DNA of 10,970 nt, taken from contig JANJUA010000100.1 in NCBI GenBank assembly GCA_024710825.1, forward strand, positions 1 through 10,970. Reading direction: 5' to 3'. This DNA comes from Solirubrobacteraceae bacterium (GTDB lineage: Bacteria > Actinomycetota > Thermoleophilia > Solirubrobacterales > Solirubrobacteraceae). The translations under genes were made by a program, and so were the position numbers. This document shows positions 1 to 6,446 of this stretch, in pieces; the stretch's first letter is position 1; each line of letters opens with the position of its first letter. Under the pieces are notes generated by a model that was given only the letters and a program-made list of their open reading frames with translations, had not been told where the DNA came from and searched no databases.

Positions 1-785
1 GCGACGACGTCGCGCAGGCCGCCCTCGTCCACGAGGCGCTCGACGAGGGCGCGGTCCGGCCCGTCGCCGAGGATGCGCCCGCGCAGCTCGGGGAGCGCCT
101 CGTGCGCGCGGGCCACGGCCGGCACGACCGCCGGCACCTGCTTCTCGGGGATGTGGCGGCCGGCGTAGAGGACGACCGGGTCGGCCGCGCGGACCTCGTG
201 GGCCTCGAGGTCCCCCGTGTAGAGGCCACCGACGACGGTGACCCGGTCGCGCAGGCCCTCGCTCGCGCAGCGCCGCGCCGTGAGGCCCGAGAAGGCGATC
301 GCCGTCTGGCGCACCCGCAGGCACGCCTTCTGCACGAGCCATCCGATCCCGCCGGTGACGGTGCCCGCGTAGGACCGCCAGTAGTCGCGCGTCCAGACCT
401 CGTGGTGGTCGACGACGAGCCGGTAGCGGCCGCGACGCCGGGCCGCCGCGGCGGCCAGCAGCGAGAAGTACGGGAAGCTCGCCGTGTGGACCACGTCGTA
501 GCGGCGGCCGTGGCGCAGCAGGTGCGCCAGCACGCCCGCCCCGAAGGCCAGCGGCGGGAGCGTCCGGCGGCGCCCCGCGGCGTCGTAGAGCTCGCTCTCC
601 GGGCTCACCGCGACCACGCGGACTCCGGGCAGCCCGGCGTCCTGCCCCTTGGGCCACTGTCGGCGCGTGAGGTAGGTCACCTCGTGGCCGTCGGCGACCA
701 GCGCCTCGGCCAGCGCCCGGTACCAGCGCTCGGCGCCGCCGATCGTCAGCGGATACACGCAGTCATACACGAGGCAGATGTGCAT
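1..785 (-). CDS. GT4-family glycosyltransferase, 3' end outside window
   Basis: Likely a cytoplasmic, retaining glycosyltransferase that adds a nucleotide-sugar-derived residue to a growing surface glycan. Only the first 261 codons are present and the reading frame is still open at the window edge. The start is the ATG at 785-783, giving MHICLVYDCVYP, a typical first beta strand for a GT-B enzyme. Residues 16-19 (GGAE) form the glycine-rich loop found near the N-terminus of GT4 proteins. The N-terminal Rossmann half covers about 1-195, and includes HHEVWTRDYW at 127-136. The C-terminal half opens with VVLYAGRHIPEKQ at 204-216 and continues to ILGDGP at 238-243, as in GT4 enzymes. The E-x7-E nucleotide-sugar motif would lie beyond the edge, so catalysis cannot be judged. 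The gene diverges from the GT2 gene at 895. The family is well supported; sugar and acceptor are unknown. Confidence 0.88.
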   Translation of the reverse strand, partial: MHICLVYDCVYPLTIGGAERWYRALAEALVADGHEVTYLTRRQWPKGQDAGLPGVRVVAVSPESELYDAAGRRRTLPPLAFGAGVLAHLLRHGRRYDVVHTASFPYFSLLAAAAARRRGRYRLVVDHHEVWTRDYWRSYAGTVTGGIGWLVQKACLRVRQTAIAFSGLTARRCASEGLRDRVTVVGGLYTGDLEAHEVRAADPVVLYAGRHIPEKQVPAVVPAVARAHEALPELRGRILGDGPDRALVERLVDEGGLRDVV

Positions 786-794
786 CGGGCGAGG

Positions 795-800
795 AGGCTA
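795..800 (-). promoter_or_regulatory. Putative -10 element for the GT4 gene, near-leaderless
   Basis: On the minus strand this reads TAGCCT, fitting the actinobacterial TANNNT -10 consensus, preceded by C. Nine bases separate it from the ATG at 785, so transcription would start at or within a few bases of the start codon. No Shine-Dalgarno sequence is visible. The plus-strand gene at 9823 has the same layout. No convincing -35 hexamer is seen. Confidence 0.45.
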
Positions 801-804
801 GAGT
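799..804 (+). promoter_or_regulatory. Putative -10 element for the GT2/GT-C operon
   Basis: This reads TAGAGT, fitting TANNNT, and shares the palindromic core CTAG (798-801) with the opposing -10 candidate on the minus strand. If used, transcription would begin near 811 and give a leader of about 85 bases before the ATG at 895, carrying the inverted repeat at 849-871. No good -35 hexamer is seen, so this is a weak call. Confidence 0.25.
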
Positions 805-848
805 GTCCGCCGTCACCGTTTGCGCGACCTTTTGTGACCTCGTCCGTT

Positions 849-871
849 GAAGGCGGTGGGTACCCGCCTTC
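849..871. repeat. Inverted repeat, 8-bp arms, in the divergent intergenic region
   Basis: GAAGGCGG (849-856) is a perfect inverted copy of CCGCCTTC (864-871), separated by seven bases. A small palindrome, GGGTACCC (858-865), is nested in it. It lies 23 bases before the ATG of the GT2 gene and could be a leader-RNA hairpin or an operator serving one or both divergent genes. No T-run follows on either strand, so it is not a standard terminator. Confidence 0.5.
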
Positions 872-894
872 CACACCATGGGACGCATCTGCGA

Positions 895-2073
895 ATGAGC
901 ACGATCGAGAGCACAGCCTTCGGCACGTCTGAGGCCGAGATCCAGACACCGCTCGTGTCGGTCGTCATCCCCTGCCTCAACGAGGCGGAGAACATCGAGG
1001 AGTGCGTCCGCGCCGCCCGCGCCGCGATGGACGACGCGGGCATCCCGGGCGAGGTCGTCGTCGCCGACAACGCCTCGGAGGACGACTCCGCCGCGCTGGC
1101 CACCGCCGCCGGCGCCCGCGTGGTGCACGAGCCGCGCCGCGGCTACGGCTCCGCCTACCTCGCCGGCTTCGCCGCGGCCCGCGGCGAGTACATCGTCATG
1201 GGCGACGCGGACCTGACCTACGACTTCAACGAGATCCCGAAGTTCGTCTCGCACCTCGAGGACGGCGCCCAGCTCGTCATGGGCGACCGGATGGACAACA
1301 TCCACCCGGGAGCGATGCCGTGGCTGCACCGCTACGTCGGCAACCCGGTGCTCACGGGGATCCTGAACCTCTTCTTCCGCACCGGCGTGAGCGACGCGCA
1401 CTGCGGCATGCGGGCCGTGCGCCGCGACGTGCTGCCGCAGCTCGACCTCCGCACGACCGGCATGGAGTTCGCCTCCGAGATGGTCATCCGGGCGTCGAAG
1501 GAGAACCTCGACATCCGCGAGTTCCCGATCCAGTACCACCCGCGGGGCGGCGAGTCGAAGCTCTCGAGCTTCCGCGACGGCTGGCGCCATCTGCGCTTCC
1601 TCCTGGTCCACAGCCCGACGCACCTCTTCATCGTCCCGGGCGTCGTCATGGCGGCCCTCGGCGCGCTGATCTCGCTGCTCGTGCTGTTCCAGGTCGACGT
1701 CTTCGGCCGCGAGTTCCAGCTGCACTCGATGATCGGCGGCACGCTGCTGCTCGTCACCGGGGTGCAGATCGTGGCGCTCGGGCTCTGCGCCCACGCCTAC
1801 GGCACGTACTTCATGGGTGAGAAGGACCCCTGGTTCGACCGGATGCGCGCGCGCTTCCGGCTCGAGAACGGGCTGATGCTAGGCGGCGCCCTGCTCGCGG
1901 CCGGGGTGATCATCGGCATCGTCATCATCGTCTCCTGGGCCCAGCGCGGCTTCGGCTCGCTGTCGGAGGAGCGTCTTGCGGTGCTGGCGGCGGCGCTGGT
2001 CACCATCGGCATCCAGATCTTCTTCTCGTCCTTCCTGCTCTCGATCCTCGGGCTGCGGCGCACGGATCGGTGA
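895..2073 (+). CDS. GT2 polyprenyl-phosphate-sugar synthase with four C-terminal TM helices
   Basis: Predicted to move a sugar from a nucleotide donor onto polyprenyl phosphate at the inner membrane face (DPM1/dolichol-phosphate-mannose-synthase-like GT2). The 392-residue protein has a GT-A domain at about 18-240: VSVVIPCLNEAENI at 21-34, the metal-binding GDADL (D104, D106), SDAHCGMR at 166-173, and the QYHPRGGESKLSSF region at 213-226. Four hydrophobic helices follow, near 243-266, 279-305, 326-346 and 360-388. This resembles archaeal DPMS enzymes that carry a GtrA-like membrane part. The ATG at 895 is preferred because the family starts shortly before the first beta strand; an upstream in-frame TTG at 847 would put the 849-871 inverted repeat inside the coding region. 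No clear ribosome site is present. Its stop overlaps the next gene's GTG (GTGA), implying coupled translation. The family is confident; the sugar is unknown. Confidence 0.9.
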   Translation: MSTIESTAFGTSEAEIQTPLVSVVIPCLNEAENIEECVRAARAAMDDAGIPGEVVVADNASEDDSAALATAAGARVVHEPRRGYGSAYLAGFAAARGEYIVMGDADLTYDFNEIPKFVSHLEDGAQLVMGDRMDNIHPGAMPWLHRYVGNPVLTGILNLFFRTGVSDAHCGMRAVRRDVLPQLDLRTTGMEFASEMVIRASKENLDIREFPIQYHPRGGESKLSSFRDGWRHLRFLLVHSPTHLFIVPGVVMAALGALISLLVLFQVDVFGREFQLHSMIGGTLLLVTGVQIVALGLCAHAYGTYFMGEKDPWFDRMRARFRLENGLMLGGALLAAGVIIGIVIIVSWAQRGFGSLSEERLAVLAAALVTIGIQIFFSSFLLSILGLRRTDR

Positions 2074-4007
2074 TCGCGGAGCGGCTCCGGCGGGTGCCGG
2101 CGCCGGTCCTGGCGTTCCTCCTCGCGCTGGTCGTCTACGGCGCGGCTCTCTACGTGATGCAGCCCGCGAGCACGGGCGACGAGCCGCACTACGCGCTCGA
2201 GGCGCTGAGCATCGCGCGCGACGGCGATCGGGACCTCCGCAACGACTACCTGGATCCCGATCGGGTCGCGGCGGTCACGAACCTCGCCGCGCTGGACGCC
2301 CATGCGGCCGACTTCGGCACGGGCCGGCTCGTCTCCGCTCACGGGGTTGGGCTGCCCCTGATCCTCGCCCCGGTCGCCGCGGTCACCGACGACCTGCTGT
2401 GGATGCGGGTCGTGATGGTCCTCGTCGCGGCGCTCGCGGCGGCCCTGCTGCTTCGCCTCGTGCTGCGCGTCGACGCCGGCTGGCGCGGCTGGCTGGCGTG
2501 GGCGCTGGTCGCCTTCTCGCTGCCGCTCGTCGGCTACGCGACGCAGCTCTACCCGGAGACCGTTGCCGCCCTCTGCGTGCTGGTGGCGCTCAACGCCCTG
2601 GTCGACGGGCCTCGGTCGCGGCTCCTATGGGTGATGGGCGCGTTCGCTGCCGGCGCCCTGCCCTGGCTGCACGGACGCTACATCCCGGTGCTTGTCGGCC
2701 TGGCCGTCGCGTTCGCGCTGCGCGCGCTGTGGGGGCGACGCCAGGGCCGCGTGGAGGCCGTGGCGTTGGCGGGGGCGCCGATCGTGCTGAGCCTGGCCGT
2801 CCTCGCCGTCGCCTTCAACGCCTGGTACGGGTCGCCGATGCCGACCGCGGTCTTCGGGCTGGAGGACAGCACCGCGACGGTCGTCGCCAACGCGTCCGCG
2901 ACCCCCGCTCCGTCGGAGCCCGGCGACGTCGTCGCGGCGGGCGCGGCGGCGCCGGCTCCCGTCGAGCAGGAGGGTCCCGTCGACTACCTGCTCAAGCTCC
3001 TGCGCACGCCGACCGGCAACGGGGTGTACACGAGCACCGTCGCCAACTTCCTCAGCCCCGGCACCGGCTGGCTGCCGTTCGCCCCCGTGCACGTGCTCGC
3101 CCTCGCGGGCCTCGCCGCGCTTGCGATCGTCCGTTGGCGTTGGGCGGCGGTGGGGCTGCTCGTCGCCGCCGGCTACCTGGCGCTGCTCCTCGGCACCGCG
3201 ATCGAGAGCCGCTTCGCCTACCCGGCCCGGTACCTCGTCGTCCTCATCCCACTGGTGGCGATCCCCCTCGCCGTGGTGCTTCGGGCGCGATGGACGTGGC
3301 CGCTGGTCGCCGTCGCGGGCGCGCTGACGGCGGCGATCACGGCGGCCGGGGTGCTGTATCCGGGCGCCCTGCTCGCGGCGAGCGGGGCGGCTTCGGTCAA
3401 CGTGCCGGTGGTGCGCGACACAGCCGACCCCTGGCCCGTGACGCCGGCCGACACCGGTCGGGTGGCCTCGTACGAGCCGGAGGTCCGCGAACGCGCGGGC
3501 GTGTCGCGTTCCGTCACGCTTCAGTCCGGCGCCTACACCACCGCTTTCGAGGTGCTCGCCGACGGAACGCCGTCTCCCGGCTCGTCGGCCGACCTGGAGA
3601 TCGTGGCGCAGGACGGCGGCACGACCGCGCGACAGACCGTCTCGGCGGAGCAGGTCGGCGCGCGTCGCGTCTTCAAGGTGCCGCTGCAGGTCGTCGGGCC
3701 GGCGCCGGTCCGTCTGCGTCTGACCTCCCATCCGCGCGACGCGTTCCGGCTGAGCGCCGTGCAGATCGTGGGCACGGAGTACGCGACGACCGATCCGCCC
3801 GCCTACTACGACTGGCGCAAGGCGCTCGGCTGGGGCCTGGTGATCGCGGCGCTCGCCGCCGCTCTCGCCTACTCGCTGTGGTCGTCGTCGCGCAGGGAGC
3901 GCCAGAGCGCGAACACGACCGCCGCGGGGACGCCGGCGACGAGCAGCGCGAGCAGCAGCGCCACCGAGAACGAGCCGATGAAGGGCGGGTCGAACGCGGC
4001 GACGTGA
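2070..4007 (+). CDS. GT-C-like multi-pass membrane glycosyltransferase with extracytoplasmic beta domain
   Basis: Probably transfers a sugar from a polyprenyl-phosphate donor outside the membrane, using the product of the GT2 synthase just upstream. The start is the GTG at 2070, coupled to the upstream TGA. The protein has 645 residues. After the first helix (about 14-32) comes GDEPHY (36-41), the acidic loop motif expected in GT-C enzymes. Roughly ten helices follow up to about residue 430, with RFAYPARY before one of the later ones. A long Ala/Pro/Ser-rich loop lies at 266-305. Residues about 453-580 are soluble and strand-rich, followed by a last helix at about 586-606. The final 40 or so residues are low-complexity and Ser/Ala/Thr-rich; from about residue 600 onward the DNA is shared, antisense, with the convergent gene ending at 3869, so this tail may be read-through past a lost stop. 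The GT-C class is inferred from topology and motif; the substrate is not known. Confidence 0.75.
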   Translation: MIAERLRRVPAPVLAFLLALVVYGAALYVMQPASTGDEPHYALEALSIARDGDRDLRNDYLDPDRVAAVTNLAALDAHAADFGTGRLVSAHGVGLPLILAPVAAVTDDLLWMRVVMVLVAALAAALLLRLVLRVDAGWRGWLAWALVAFSLPLVGYATQLYPETVAALCVLVALNALVDGPRSRLLWVMGAFAAGALPWLHGRYIPVLVGLAVAFALRALWGRRQGRVEAVALAGAPIVLSLAVLAVAFNAWYGSPMPTAVFGLEDSTATVVANASATPAPSEPGDVVAAGAAAPAPVEQEGPVDYLLKLLRTPTGNGVYTSTVANFLSPGTGWLPFAPVHVLALAGLAALAIVRWRWAAVGLLVAAGYLALLLGTAIESRFAYPARYLVVLIPLVAIPLAVVLRARWTWPLVAVAGALTAAITAAGVLYPGALLAASGAASVNVPVVRDTADPWPVTPADTGRVASYEPEVRERAGVSRSVTLQSGAYTTAFEVLADGTPSPGSSADLEIVAQDGGTTARQTVSAEQVGARRVFKVPLQVVGPAPVRLRLTSHPRDAFRLSAVQIVGTEYATTDPPAYYDWRKALGWGLVIAALAAALAYSLWSSSRRERQSANTTAAGTPATSSASSSATENEPMKGGSNAAT

Positions 4008-4552
4008 TCGAGGATCGTGCCGATCCGGTCGACGATCGGGGCCGGCGCCTCCTCGAGCAGGATGAGGCTCAGGCGCGCCTCGATCGGCTCGCCGTCGATC
4101 GCGGTTCGCGAGCGCGACTGCACCCGCGCCTCGATCGTTCCCTGGAGCCGGACGCGGCGCTCGCCGACGTTCCCGACGCAGACCTTCGCCAGCAGCGCGT
4201 GCGGCGGCGGCGACAGCGGCGCGTGGATCGGGTCGGTGCCGCCGTAGGCGTCCGACGTCGTGCTCTCCGACCGCCAGCCGTCGCCGCGGGCGGTGACGCG
4301 CAGCGGCACGCCGACCGGCTGGGAGGCGGCGAGCAGGCGCACGACCCGCGTGGAGGGCTCGACGGCGACGCTGTCCAGGCAGGCGACCTCGCCCGGCTTC
4401 AGGACGATCGGCGTGACCTCCGCGTAGGGCGGCGGGGTCGGGGTGCCGGTGTGGGCCTCGCGCTCCCGGTCGAGGAACGGGATGCCCCAGGCGATCGCCG
4501 CGACGAGGAAGGCGAGCGCGGCGCCGGCGGCCGTCATCCGCGCCCTAGACAT
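3869..4552 (-). CDS. Unrecognised surface protein: two TM helices around a soluble domain
   Basis: I do not recognise this 227-residue family. It has a short basic N-terminus, a helix at about 9-27, a Thr/Pro-rich linker (35-43), a strand-rich domain at about 44-170, a second helix at about 193-217 and an acidic tail (LRDDDHSE). The charge pattern puts the middle domain outside the membrane. It holds the only two cysteines, C58 and C125, which could form a disulphide. The start is the ATG at 4552, inside the last codons of the DUF2142 gene (8-bp overlap), with GAGG four bases ahead; ATG at 4536 is an alternative. It is the last gene of the GT2-DUF2304-DUF2142 operon, so it may be an accessory or acceptor-binding subunit of that system. 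Its 3' end overlaps the convergent gene by 139 bp. The gene is likely real; its function is open. Confidence 0.75.
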   Translation of the reverse strand: MSRARMTAAGAALAFLVAAIAWGIPFLDREREAHTGTPTPPPYAEVTPIVLKPGEVACLDSVAVEPSTRVVRLLAASQPVGVPLRVTARGDGWRSESTTSDAYGGTDPIHAPLSPPPHALLAKVCVGNVGERRVRLQGTIEARVQSRSRTAIDGEPIEARLSLILLEEAPAPIVDRIGTILDHVAAFDPPFIGSFSVALLLALLVAGVPAAVVFALWRSLRDDDHSE

Positions 4553-5996
4553 AGAACCTCGCGAGCGTGAGCGCCAGCGCGGCGATCGACATCAGCGCCC
4601 ACCCCGTCACCAGGCCGGCGCCGACCGCGGTGCCGAGCCGCCGCGGCAGCGAGGACACGACGAACACGGCGGCGAGCGCGAACGGCACCAGCAGCGGCAG
4701 CAGGTAGCGGCCGGTGAGCAGCGGGTCGGGCGAGCCGGCGCTGAGGTCGCCGTAGGCGGCGAAGTGGATCGTCAGCAGCACGGAGACGACGAGCGTCGCG
4801 ACGACCGCCACGGGGGCGACGTGCGCGCGGATCGCCTCCCAGCGGCGCACGATCGCCCCGAACAGCACGAGCAGGCCGGCCCCGACGAGCACCTGCACCC
4901 AGCTGTAGACCCACAGCGGGTACTGGATCTCCAGCGAGCCGAACGTCCCGGCGGCGAACGTGTCGACGTACACCTGCCGGAAGCCGTACTCGGGGCCGGG
5001 CGGCGGCGACATGCTGACCAGCGGCGAGAGGTAGAACTGCCACACGTAGGCGACGAACCCACGCAGGTTGCCGCTGCCGGCCGAGTTGCCCACCTCGCCG
5101 GCGATGCTCGAGCCCTCGCCGTGCGCCGCCGAGTACCAGAACGCGCCCACCGCGCCCGCGGCGCCCACCGCGAGCGTGCCGGCGGCGAGCAGCAGCGTGC
5201 GGCGCGGCGGCAGCTCGCGCAGCGCCCGCCAGCCGAGCAGCGCGAGCACGAGCGCCAGCGGCGGCAGGATCGCGAGCCCGCGCCCGTGGGTGAGCAGCGC
5301 GGCGGCGCCGAGGGCGGCCAGCCCGAGCACGACCGGCGGCCGCGGCCCCACTCGCAGGGCCGTGAGCGCCAGCGCGGTGAACGCGGCGAACACCGCGGTC
5401 AGCGCGATGTCCGGGTTGACGACGGCGGACATCATCCCGACCATCGGCAGCAGCGCGGCGATCCCCGCGCCGACGGTCTGGAGGAAGCGGCGGCGGCCGA
5501 AAGCCGCGCCGACGGCGAGCCACGCGCAGATGACGATCGCCAGGAACAGCGGCAGGTTCGCCAGCCGCATCAGCGTGAGGCGCGTGGGCAGCGACCAGGC
5601 CGTGCCGAGGTTGTACGCGGCCGCCGAGTACGCGTAGTAGAGGGGCGGGTTCTGCGCGACGGGGTTGGGGCCGGTGCCGTCGTCGCGCCGCGCGTCCTGC
5701 GCGACCTGGGCGTAGGCCCGCTCCTCGGGCTCCGTCCATCCCGGGCGGGCGCTGAGCATGCCGATCAGCGCCGAGAGGCCCTGCCAGGTCTGGAGCTCGA
5801 CGGACTCCGACGAGTGCGTCCCGCCCTCGGTGGCGCCCCACACCGGGCCGTCTCCGGTCTCGGCGAGCTGCTGTACGTAGGCGACGTGGTTGTGCTCGTC
5901 AGGGCCCTGGAGCGGCGCCAGCAGCACGATCCACGAGAGGCAGACGAGCGTGGCGGCGGCGAGCAGCGCCGCCAGCGGCGTGGGGACCCTGCGCAC
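4545..5996 (-). CDS. DUF2142-family membrane protein, putative GT-C glycosyltransferase
   Basis: A 483-residue multi-pass protein. The first helix (about 8-28) is followed by LQGPDEHNHVAYVQ (29-42), the DUF2142 hallmark in which an acidic pair, D33 and E34, lies in the first outer loop with H35 and H37 nearby. NPPLYYAYSA at 116-125 is a second typical stretch. About ten further hydrophobic segments run to the C-terminus, which ends in ALTLARFYV. DUF2142 proteins are uncharacterised but usually lie in surface-polysaccharide loci; a GT-C-type transferase using a lipid-linked sugar is the usual inference from topology. The start is a GTG at 5996, six bases after the stop of the DUF2304 gene, with GAGG in the gap. 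Its 3' end overlaps the next gene's ATG by 8 bp, with a Shine-Dalgarno-like GAGG inside it. The family is confident; the reaction is inferred. Confidence 0.87.
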   Translation of the reverse strand: MRRVPTPLAALLAAATLVCLSWIVLLAPLQGPDEHNHVAYVQQLAETGDGPVWGATEGGTHSSESVELQTWQGLSALIGMLSARPGWTEPEERAYAQVAQDARRDDGTGPNPVAQNPPLYYAYSAAAYNLGTAWSLPTRLTLMRLANLPLFLAIVICAWLAVGAAFGRRRFLQTVGAGIAALLPMVGMMSAVVNPDIALTAVFAAFTALALTALRVGPRPPVVLGLAALGAAALLTHGRGLAILPPLALVLALLGWRALRELPPRRTLLLAAGTLAVGAAGAVGAFWYSAAHGEGSSIAGEVGNSAGSGNLRGFVAYVWQFYLSPLVSMSPPPGPEYGFRQVYVDTFAAGTFGSLEIQYPLWVYSWVQVLVGAGLLVLFGAIVRRWEAIRAHVAPVAVVATLVVSVLLTIHFAAYGDLSAGSPDPLLTGRYLLPLLVPFALAAVFVVSSLPRRLGTAVGAGLVTGWALMSIAALALTLARFYV

Positions 5997-6002
5997 GCGC
6001 CC

Positions 6003-6446
6003 TCAGCGACGCGTCCCGGCGTGCTCGGCGAAGGGGGCCTGAGACGGGGCGGGGTCGATCTCGGCGGCGCCGGTCGTCGGCTCGCCCGCCCCCGCCGCGC
6101 CGCGCTCGGACCGGTGCAGGCGCTCCTCCAGCAGCGCGACGCGCTGGGCGAGCACCTTGGACTGGTCCCCGAGCCGCGAGACCGCCACCGAGAAGTGCAG
6201 CAGCAGCACGAGGACGAACGCGAAGGCGACGAAGAACAGGGCGTTGGGCGGATAGGCGATGCCGACCGCCTGGGCCAGCTCCACGAGCGCCCCGCGCCAG
6301 AGCGCCAACCCGAGCAGCACGATCGCGCTTAGCAGCCACAGCAGCGCGTAGCGCTCGAGCAGCCGCCGGCGGCGCACGAGCTCCAGCACCAGCACCAGCA
6401 GGAACACGGCGCCGACGATCGCGACGAGCTGGATCCGCGTGTCCAT
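6003..6446 (-). CDS. DUF2304-family small membrane protein
   Basis: A 147-residue protein with three hydrophobic helices (about 6-23, 34-50 and 68-88) separated by the basic segment RRRRLLERYALLW (25-37), typical of DUF2304. After the third helix a stretch at about 91-116 (SRLGDQSKVLAQRVALLEER) looks like a short coiled coil, followed by a disordered Ala/Pro/Gly tail. Members often sit next to GT2 polyprenyl-phosphate-sugar synthases, as here. Possible roles are a membrane anchor for the GT2 or a flipping partner analogous to GtrA; neither is shown. Its ATG shares one base with the upstream TAA (TAATG), with a GGGG site about six bases ahead, so translation is probably coupled and made in fixed ratio with the GT2. 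The coiled coil could mediate dimer or partner contact (inference). Confidence 0.85.
   Translation of the reverse strand: MDTRIQLVAIVGAVFLLVLVLELVRRRRLLERYALLWLLSAIVLLGLALWRGALVELAQAVGIAYPPNALFFVAFAFVLVLLLHFSVAVSRLGDQSKVLAQRVALLEERLHRSERGAAGAGEPTTGAAEIDPAPSQAPFAEHAGTRR

Noticed and set aside
849..871. Inverted repeat as an intrinsic terminator
   Set aside because: No T-run follows on either strand, and it lies between diverging genes, where a terminator is not expected.
102..932. Plus-strand open frame of 276 codons at the left edge
   Set aside because: It is antisense to the GT4 glycosyltransferase, which has recognisable motifs; the plus-strand product has none.
2625..3731. Minus-strand open frame of 368 codons
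   Set aside because: It is antisense to the GT-C-like gene with an Arg/Gly/His-rich product and no domain.
1976..4570. Plus-strand open frame of 864 codons
   Set aside because: It overlaps the GT-C-like gene in another frame and gives an Arg/Ala/Gly-rich product; the frame starting at 2070 has clear membrane helices and coupling to the upstream gene.
4443..6332. Long plus-strand open frame of about 629 codons
   Set aside because: It is antisense to the DUF2142/DUF2304 operon; the product is Arg/Glu/Gln/His-rich with no helices or motifs, as expected of an opposite-strand shadow in very G+C-rich DNA.
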